Assembly: GCA_903929325.1 (NCBI GenBank)
Contig: CAIYUD010000079.1
Span: 1 to 11,511 of the forward strand
From: an uncultured Opitutia bacterium
GTDB lineage: Bacteria; Verrucomicrobiota; Verrucomicrobiia; Opitutales; UBA953
DNA length: 11,511 nt
Reading direction: 5' to 3'
Shown here: positions 7,027 to 11,511 of the stretch, piece after piece
Layout of the letters: every line of letters begins with the position of its first letter
How positions within the stretch are numbered: position 1 is the stretch's first letter
The notes under the pieces: generated by a model
Told to the model about the DNA's origin: nothing
Seen by the model: only the letters and a program-made list of their open reading frames with translations
Database searches by the model: none
Program-made: the position numbers and the translations under genes

Positions 7027-7803
7027 ATGAAACACCTATTCGCACTCCTGCTAGCCCCAGTGGCCGTTATGGCTTCCGAAGGTTGGCTTACCGATCTCGA
7101 CGCAGCCAAGAAACAGGCCGCGGCAGAGAAGAAAGACATCCTCATTGATTTCACCGGCAGTGATTGGTGTGGCTGGTGTATCAAGTTGGACAAAGAAGTA
7201 TTCTCGACGCCCGAATTTAAGGCCCAGAAAGACTTCGTCCTCGTTTCACTCGACTTCCCTCACAAAAAACAAATTCCTGCTGACGCTAAAGCTAAGAACG
7301 AAGCGCTCATGAAGCAGTGGGGCGTACAAGGTTTTCCAACAATTATTTTAGCAAACGCATCTGGACAACCTTACGCTCAGACAGGTTACCAAGAAGGTGG
7401 ACCAGTGAAGTATCTCGCCCACCTTGCGGAATTAAGAAAAGAGAACACTCCTGCAAATATCAAAGCTTTCACAGAAAAAGGTAAGCAAGCTGCCGAACAA
7501 GCTGCGAAGCGTGAAGCCGCTGGTGCTAAGATGAAGGCAGCAGTTGAAGCAAAAGATTTTTCAGCAGCCTGTAAAATCATCGAAGAGAATTTCCCCGCTG
7601 ACATGCCTAATCGTATAGCTGCAGTAAAAATGAACCAAGCTATGCTTTCGTTACAAATTGAACCTGAAAATAAAGCGCGGGCACTTGCACTATTGGATGA
7701 AGCCCTCAAAGGCGCTCAAGGCAATGAGCGTGCCGTAGCAAGCATCACTAAAATTCGTGAGCGTGTTGCTGCTGACACCACGAAGGCTCCTGCCGGAAAA
7801 TAA
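7027..7803 (+). CDS. Exported thioredoxin-fold protein with CGWC motif and helical C-terminal extension
   Basis: With the ATG at 7027 the product has 258 residues and begins with a signal peptide (MKHLFALLLAPVAVMA, predicted cut after A16). The frame is open upstream to 6853, but that extension overlaps the chelatase gene and would bury the signal peptide, so it is rejected. Residues about 17-137 form a thioredoxin-like domain: FTGSDWCGWC at 42-51 with redox pair C48/C51, and the cis-proline loop GFPT at 102-105. This GSDWCGWCIKL form is typical of secreted thioredoxin-like proteins in Verrucomicrobiota and Planctomycetota (from memory). Residues 140-258 are Ala/Lys/Glu-rich and probably helical, with no family I recognise. 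A role in periplasmic disulfide reduction or isomerisation is inferred. A strong terminator follows 17 bp after the stop. The gene is visibly more A/T- and lysine-rich than its neighbours. Confidence 0.85.
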   Translation: MKHLFALLLAPVAVMASEGWLTDLDAAKKQAAAEKKDILIDFTGSDWCGWCIKLDKEVFSTPEFKAQKDFVLVSLDFPHKKQIPADAKAKNEALMKQWGVQGFPTIILANASGQPYAQTGYQEGGPVKYLAHLAELRKENTPANIKAFTEKGKQAAEQAAKREAAGAKMKAAVEAKDFSAACKIIEENFPADMPNRIAAVKMNQAMLSLQIEPENKARALALLDEALKGAQGNERAVASITKIRERVAADTTKAPAGK

Positions 7804-7820
7804 CACGAAGAACCCTTCTC

Positions 7821-7849
7821 AAAAAGGCGCCTTAACGGGCGCCTTTTTT
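7821..7849. terminator. Bidirectional rho-independent terminator
   Basis: A perfect GGCGCC/GGCGCC stem (7826-7831 and 7838-7843) with a 6-base loop is flanked by AAAAA (7821-7825) and TTTTTT (7844-7849). It therefore gives a U-tract in both directions, and the A and T runs can extend the stem. It sits between the convergent ends of the thioredoxin-like gene (stop at 7803) and gluQ (stop at 7856) and can end both transcripts. Confidence 0.92.
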
Positions 7850-7855
7850 ATGGAA

Positions 7856-8707
7856 TTATTTCTGCAAGTTCTCCATTGGCGCGCTTAGAATTTCAGTAGG
7901 CGTATACCCATTTTTTCTGAGTTCTCGAATGGAAAGTCCGGCTGTTCGTTTTGCGAGCCGCTTACCGTTGTTATCTGTGATAAGCGCTGCATGGGCCCAG
8001 GCGGGTGACGTCCAACCGAGTGCTCGATAAAGCAGGATTTGACGTGCGGTCGAGACGAGGAGATCCGCCCCGCGGACGACTTCTGTGACTCCCATGGCAT
8101 GATCGTCAGCGACGACCGCCAATTCGTATGCTGGGAATCCGTCTTTTCGCCAGACAAGGAAGTCTCCAAAATCTTTTCCCGCGACAAATCTCTGCGGGCC
8201 TTGAACTTCATCGTTGAAGCTGATGGATTCTCCATCGGATATGCGAAAACGCCAATTCATCGAACCTGGCTCATGGGCTTCGCGCCCCACGCCGACCGAT
8301 GGACGTAACTCTGTCGGGAAGATTGGCTCGGAATCGTCTTCGCTGTGGGGTGCTGTCAAACAGCGCTCAACATCCTTACGCGATTTGTCACATGGATAGA
8401 TGTGTCCAGATGCTTGCAGGCGTTGCCAAACTTCTCGGAACCACTGCAGGCGCTGCGATTGTACGTAAGGTGCATGTGGTCCGCCTATATCTGGTCCTTC
8501 TGACCACTTCAGGTCGAGCCAGCGCAGGTCTTCGATGGCAGCGTCAGAGAATTCCGGCCGACAACGACCCGTATCGAGATCTTCGATGCGGTAAATAAGT
8601 GTGCCGTTTGCTTCTTGGGCTCTTTGTGCAGCGAGTGCAAACGTACGAGCATGTCCGACGTGTAGGTAGCCGGTTGGTGTCGGAGCGAGTCGTCCGCGGT
8701 AAGCCAT
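7856..8707 (-). CDS. gluQ: Glutamyl-Q tRNA(Asp) synthetase
   Basis: GluQ (YadB-like) activates glutamate without tRNA and attaches it to the queuosine base in the anticodon of tRNA(Asp). It is a short class I GluRS paralogue without an anticodon-binding domain; 283 residues fits. Seen: LAPTPTGYLHVGHA at 7-20 (HIGH motif as HVGH), RIEDLD at 40-45, the block VVADDHAMGVTEVVRGADLL at 198-217, and a KMSKS equivalent KRLAKR at 249-254. The zinc site is largely gone: YPCDKSRKD at 104-112 has Lys where the second Cys of CxC should be, and the later YxxxC is replaced around IFPTEL at 129-134. I chose the ATG at 8707, four bases after the upstream stop. A TTG at 8737 would add ten residues and a 26-bp overlap. 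It is the last gene of the recF-secG cluster. Confidence 0.92.
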   Translation of the reverse strand: MAYRGRLAPTPTGYLHVGHARTFALAAQRAQEANGTLIYRIEDLDTGRCRPEFSDAAIEDLRWLDLKWSEGPDIGGPHAPYVQSQRLQWFREVWQRLQASGHIYPCDKSRKDVERCLTAPHSEDDSEPIFPTELRPSVGVGREAHEPGSMNWRFRISDGESISFNDEVQGPQRFVAGKDFGDFLVWRKDGFPAYELAVVADDHAMGVTEVVRGADLLVSTARQILLYRALGWTSPAWAHAALITDNNGKRLAKRTAGLSIRELRKNGYTPTEILSAPMENLQK

Positions 8708-8711
8708 CGAC

Positions 8712-9467
8712 TCAGAGTGGGTTGTTCGTGCCGACAAACGTCCAATCGATTTCGAAACGTCGAGCCGCAGCCTCAGCGAGGGCCTTTACGCCCCACGTCT
8801 CTGTAGCATAATGTCCACAGGGATAAAGATTCCACCCTTGCTCGTGGGCTTCATTAAAATGTTCTTCACGTAGTTCACCCGTCACCAGTGTATCGCACCC
8901 AAGCTTAGCGAGTTCGGGTAAAGCTGAACGTCCGCTACCTGAGAGGATGGCAATGCGACGGGGCTTGGCTGAGCCAAACTCGATGGCCTTGAAACTGTCT
9001 GGGTATTCTTTGCGTAAACGTGCTGAGAGTTTATTCCGTGGGATGCCTTTGCAGAGGCAGGCAATAGGCGTGCCTTCAAAATCGAGAAACCAGCGATCAA
9101 TTTCTAGGCCAAGCCGTTTCGCAATAATCGCGTTATTGCCGATAAAGGGGTGAGCATCAAGCGGGAGATGGCTTGAGTAGAGTGAGAGGTTGAGGCGTTT
9201 GAGAGCCGTCTTACGTTTCGCGAGTATCGAGCGTGCAGGAAGGCTAGGGCGCCAATGAATCCCATGGTGCACGATGAGAAAATCGACGCCTTGTTTGCGT
9301 GCCTGTTCGAAGACTTCAGTGCCAGCGTCTACCGTCGCACCGATACGCTTAATTTTTCGACTGCCCTGGTATTGTAGGCCGTTACGAGCATCGGGATAAT
9401 CGCCGATGGCTTTTCGACGTGTGATTAGGTCGCAAAATTTCGCGAGTTCTCGGGCATCAACGGGCAT
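8712..9467 (-). CDS. Nif3-like dinuclear metal centre protein (YbgI/DUF34 family)
   Basis: The 251-residue product belongs to the Nif3/YbgI family, cytoplasmic ring-forming metalloproteins often labelled GTP cyclohydrolase 1 type 2, a function not firmly established. The metal ligands are all visible: H67 and H68 in VHHGIHW, D104 in SSHLPLDAHP (98-107), and H219 and E223 in CGHYATE (217-223). LVTGELREE at 195-202 is the conserved loop before the C-terminal ligands. It is the short single-module version without the roughly 100-residue PII-like insert found in some homologues. It lies 4 bp after the LolA-like gene and 4 bp before gluQ, all on one strand, so co-transcription is likely. Neighbours do not reveal its substrate. 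Confidence 0.92.
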   Translation of the reverse strand: MPVDARELAKFCDLITRRKAIGDYPDARNGLQYQGSRKIKRIGATVDAGTEVFEQARKQGVDFLIVHHGIHWRPSLPARSILAKRKTALKRLNLSLYSSHLPLDAHPFIGNNAIIAKRLGLEIDRWFLDFEGTPIACLCKGIPRNKLSARLRKEYPDSFKAIEFGSAKPRRIAILSGSGRSALPELAKLGCDTLVTGELREEHFNEAHEQGWNLYPCGHYATETWGVKALAEAAARRFEIDWTFVGTNNPL

Positions 9468-9471
9468 GCGT

Positions 9472-10275
9472 TTACAAAGAGTGGAATGTGCCTTCTGTTG
9501 CGGGTGCAGGCTTGGCTAAAGATTCTGGTGAGAAGATGTTAGCTTCGAGGCGCGCATTCACGCAGGCAGATTTCGCCTCGAGTACATCGCGGTCGCGAGT
9601 AACTTCATCTCTGACGGAAGCTTTACCGAGGATCCATTGTTCATCGACCTGAGCAAAATCCTCGATGAGCATCTGTCGGCTAGGCTTCCCATTGGCATCG
9701 AGCGTAGTGGCTTCGATGAGTGCGACATAGGCACGGTCTAAGCCGAAGCGTACGGGTGCGGACGGATTGTCGCTCGGTGCTTTGGCGAGAAACATATTGA
9801 GCGGGCGACCGCGGTGTCGTTCCGTTGATTCATAAACCGTATTTTCCCAGTGCGTAAACGGCGCCTGCAAGTCAAAGGGTGCGAATAGGTAACCAGGGAT
9901 AAGGGGCTTAAGTGCATCGGCGCCGCTGACTTTGCTGACAACGCTGTCCCGGTATTGCCAAAGCGATGACTCAGAATTTCTCCGTAACATCAAAAAACGG
10001 GTATTACCCATTTCGATGCGGACGGCTGGAAAGCCATGCTTCCAGCTCATCCAAAGTGTGCCTTTCTCAGGTTTAGCAGCATCGCCCGATCTCGGTAGGT
10101 GCTTTAATTCAAAACGAATAACCAGATCGCAGTTCAATCCAGAGTTGCGAAATGCCTGCAAGGCTTGCGCAGCCTCATCTTTACTCAATGAAGGCAAAGC
10201 GTTTGCAGAGCCAGGAGGCGCTGCACTTGTCATCCAAGGTAGCAGAAGAAGCGCGACGAGACAGAAGCCGCGCAT
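9472..10275 (-). CDS. Exported LolA-like (outer-membrane lipoprotein-sorting type) protein
   Basis: The product has 267 residues and begins with a signal peptide (MRGFCLVALLLLPWMTSA, cut near A18-A19). No lipobox cysteine is present, so it is probably periplasmic. The rest is beta-rich with short conserved-looking pieces: GTLWMSWKHGFPAVRIEM at 72-89, PGYLFAPFDLQAPFTHWE at 127-144, and FGLDRAYVALIEATTLDANG at 177-196. This pattern (a bound-sheet protein with YLFAPFD and a late IEDF...W segment) recalls the outer-membrane lipoprotein-sorting family with a LolA/LolB/RseB fold. C49 and C238 could form a disulfide. It lies 5 bp downstream of secG and 4 bp upstream of the Nif3-like gene. Family assignment is from pattern memory; carriage of lipoproteins is inferred. 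Confidence 0.65.
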   Translation of the reverse strand: MRGFCLVALLLLPWMTSAAPPGSANALPSLSKDEAAQALQAFRNSGLNCDLVIRFELKHLPRSGDAAKPEKGTLWMSWKHGFPAVRIEMGNTRFLMLRRNSESSLWQYRDSVVSKVSGADALKPLIPGYLFAPFDLQAPFTHWENTVYESTERHRGRPLNMFLAKAPSDNPSAPVRFGLDRAYVALIEATTLDANGKPSRQMLIEDFAQVDEQWILGKASVRDEVTRDRDVLEAKSACVNARLEANIFSPESLAKPAPATEGTFHSL

Positions 10276-10280
10276 GATCT

Positions 10281-10658
10281 TTACTTAGTTGCGGGTGCTG
10301 CAGGTGTCTTTGCGTCGACTGCAGGAGCTGGCACTGGGTTAACAGGTACGGGTGCAGGCGGCTCTTGTGCGGATGGAGCAACTACTTTTTCAAGCGTCGA
10401 TTCTGCACGATGCTCATTCGAAATAAAGGCAAGATAGAGTCCGAAGCTGAGCACGAATAAAAGCAATGTCAGGATCGACGTCACTTTGGTTAGGACGTTG
10501 GCGGAGTCTCCGCCAAATACAGTTTCCGCGGCTCCACCACCTAAGGCTGCACCCATGCCTGCGTTGGCGCTGGGACGTTGCATCAGGATGACGAGTACGC
10601 CGATAACACAGACGAGGATAAGCAGAACAATCGAGGTGTTCAGAAGGAAGCTGGACAT
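10281..10658 (-). CDS. secG: Protein translocase subunit SecG with Pro/Ala-rich tail
   Basis: SecG is the small non-essential inner-membrane partner of SecYE. The product (125 residues) has two membrane segments, at about 4-25 and 58-80. The signature between them is intact: MQRPSANAGMGAALGGGAA at 26-44, VFGG at 47-50, and NVLTKVTSILTLLLF at 54-68. From about residue 88 it carries a low-complexity tail rich in Pro, Ala and Val, probably disordered, making it longer than the roughly 75-110 residues usual for the family. It lies 46 bp after recF and 5 bp before the LolA-like gene, so a secretion component and an exported protein are co-transcribed. Confidence 0.94.
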   Translation of the reverse strand: MSSFLLNTSIVLLILVCVIGVLVILMQRPSANAGMGAALGGGAAETVFGGDSANVLTKVTSILTLLLFVLSFGLYLAFISNEHRAESTLEKVVAPSAQEPPAPVPVNPVPAPAVDAKTPAAPATK

Positions 10659-10704
10659 GCCTTAAGAGAAACACCCAGTCAGGCAGGGCACAAGTAGGAA
10701 AGGC

Positions 10705-11511
10705 TTACTTCGTAGCGCTGTATTGACCTTTATCGACGTTATAGACCCGCCATTCACCTTTCGCTGGCAGGGTAGTGCCGGTAGCTAAGATTTGATGTTT
10801 TTCGCCGACACAGGCCCAAAAAGCGGCTCGTCTTTCCCCGTCAAGTTCCCCGAGGACGTCGTCGGCAAGAATGACGGGAGGGGTAGATGCTCGCTGGGTG
10901 GTTCGGCGTAGTTGGGCTAAGCAGAGGGCTAAGACGAGGAGGCGTTGTTGACCTTCGGAGGCATAATCCGCTGCAGGCTGCCCGGAGAAGCGGATCGCGA
11001 AATCATCGCGGTGTGGTCCATGCCGCGTGGTTTCGGTGACACGATCAACGCTGCGCGATGACAACCAGTTTTCAGCGAGAGCATCTTCCTCAACGTTATT
11101 TTCGTAAGCTATCGATCCGAGTGAATTAAATCCGGCAACTTCACAAACCTCATTGAGTGAGGTGTTGAGTTCAAGCAAGGCCGAGCGACGTGTACGTACT
11201 AAAGTGCATGCGAGTGGCAGCATGGTTCGCTCAAATGCTTCAAGTTCAGCATCGGTTGCCCGCCCTGATCGCAGTAGTACATTTCGACCTTCGAGTGCTT
11301 TCGCATAGCCACGTGCTGCCATCAGGTAATCTGCATCGGTTGCGCTTAGGGCTAAGTCTAACCAGCGACGGCGGTTGGATGGTGAACCTCGGACAAGGCG
11401 TAAGTCTTCAGAACAAAAGGCGACGGTTGGGAATCGCCCAATAAGTTCAGAAGCAGATTTGGTAGGATTGCCGTCGATGGTGGCACGGCGAGAGCCTTTC
11501 ATTAAGGTAAC
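10705..11511 (-). CDS. recF: DNA replication/repair protein RecF, C-terminal about three quarters
   Basis: RecF is an SMC-like ATPase that loads RecA at single-strand gaps together with RecO and RecR. The frame is open to the window edge (codons V-T-L precede the internal Met at 11502), so the start and the Walker A lie outside; 268 residues are visible of roughly 360. Counting from that internal Met, seen are VAFCSEDLRLVRGSPSNRRR (27-46, RecF-type FspeDL..v.G.P..RR), HGPHRDDF (161-168), the ABC signature ASEGQQR (181-187), and Walker B ILADDVLGELD (211-221). This signature and Walker B pairing is characteristic of RecF. It is first in the visible cluster recF-secG-LolA-like-Nif3-gluQ; dnaN or gyrB could lie beyond the edge, as often seen, but this cannot be checked here. 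Confidence 0.95.
   Translation of the reverse strand, partial: VTLMKGSRRATIDGNPTKSASELIGRFPTVAFCSEDLRLVRGSPSNRRRWLDLALSATDADYLMAARGYAKALEGRNVLLRSGRATDAELEAFERTMLPLACTLVRTRRSALLELNTSLNEVCEVAGFNSLGSIAYENNVEEDALAENWLSSRSVDRVTETTRHGPHRDDFAIRFSGQPAADYASEGQQRLLVLALCLAQLRRTTQRASTPPVILADDVLGELDGERRAAFWACVGEKHQILATGTTLPAKGEWRVYNVDKGQYSATK

Noticed and set aside
8708..8737. TTG-initiated extension of gluQ by ten residues
   Set aside because: It overlaps the Nif3-like gene by 26 bp. An ATG at 8707 directly precedes the conserved GRLAPTPTG block and sits 4 bp after the upstream stop, like the other junctions in this cluster.
1..11511. A novel defence, mobile or CRISPR-like system
   Set aside because: I saw no repeat arrays, transposase, integrase, toxin-antitoxin pair or phage genes. 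Every gene fits assimilation or housekeeping families.

Overview
The window looks like an ordinary chromosomal region of a Gram-negative-type bacterium. It is most likely a member of Verrucomicrobiota (Opitutae-like). This is inferred from three things: the family flavour of the proteins, especially a secreted thioredoxin-fold protein with a GSDWCGWC core; the CysNC fusion; and a near-total lack of Shine-Dalgarno sequences. It was not tested by any search. Coding density is very high, no stretch over 100 bases is without a gene, and I see no tRNA, rRNA, CRISPR array, insertion sequence or phage gene.

Positions 1-5339 (minus strand) hold a tight assimilatory sulfate-reduction operon read right to left: cysI (sulfite reductase hemoprotein), cysH (4Fe-4S APS/PAPS reductase), cysD (ATP sulfurylase small subunit), cysNC (ATP sulfurylase GTPase subunit fused to APS kinase). 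At the left edge is the first 18 codons of a pirin-like gene cut by the window end. Sulfate is activated by CysD/CysN, may be phosphorylated by the CysC domain, is reduced to sulfite by CysH, then to sulfide by CysI.

Positions 5398-6932 hold the siroheme supply for CysI. cobA (uroporphyrinogen-III C-methyltransferase, plus strand) diverges from cysI across a 58-bp gap, and a CbiX/SirB-type chelatase (minus strand) converges on it with a 16-bp tail overlap. The precorrin-2 dehydrogenase step and the CysJ reductase partner are not in the window.

Positions 7027-7803 hold a secreted thioredoxin-like gene (plus strand), closed by a strong bidirectional hairpin terminator at 7821-7849. This hairpin also closes the housekeeping cluster coming from the right (minus strand): recF (5' end outside the window), secG, a LolA-like exported protein, a Nif3-like metalloprotein and gluQ (glutamyl-Q tRNA(Asp) synthetase).

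I found no novel defence or mobile system. The points most worth a second look are: a tandem chelatase whose N-terminal half has lost both catalytic histidines while the C-terminal half keeps them; the pairing of an Fe-S (APS-type) CysH with a diverged APS kinase domain; a GluQ lacking most of its zinc ligands; and the consistent absence of Shine-Dalgarno motifs.
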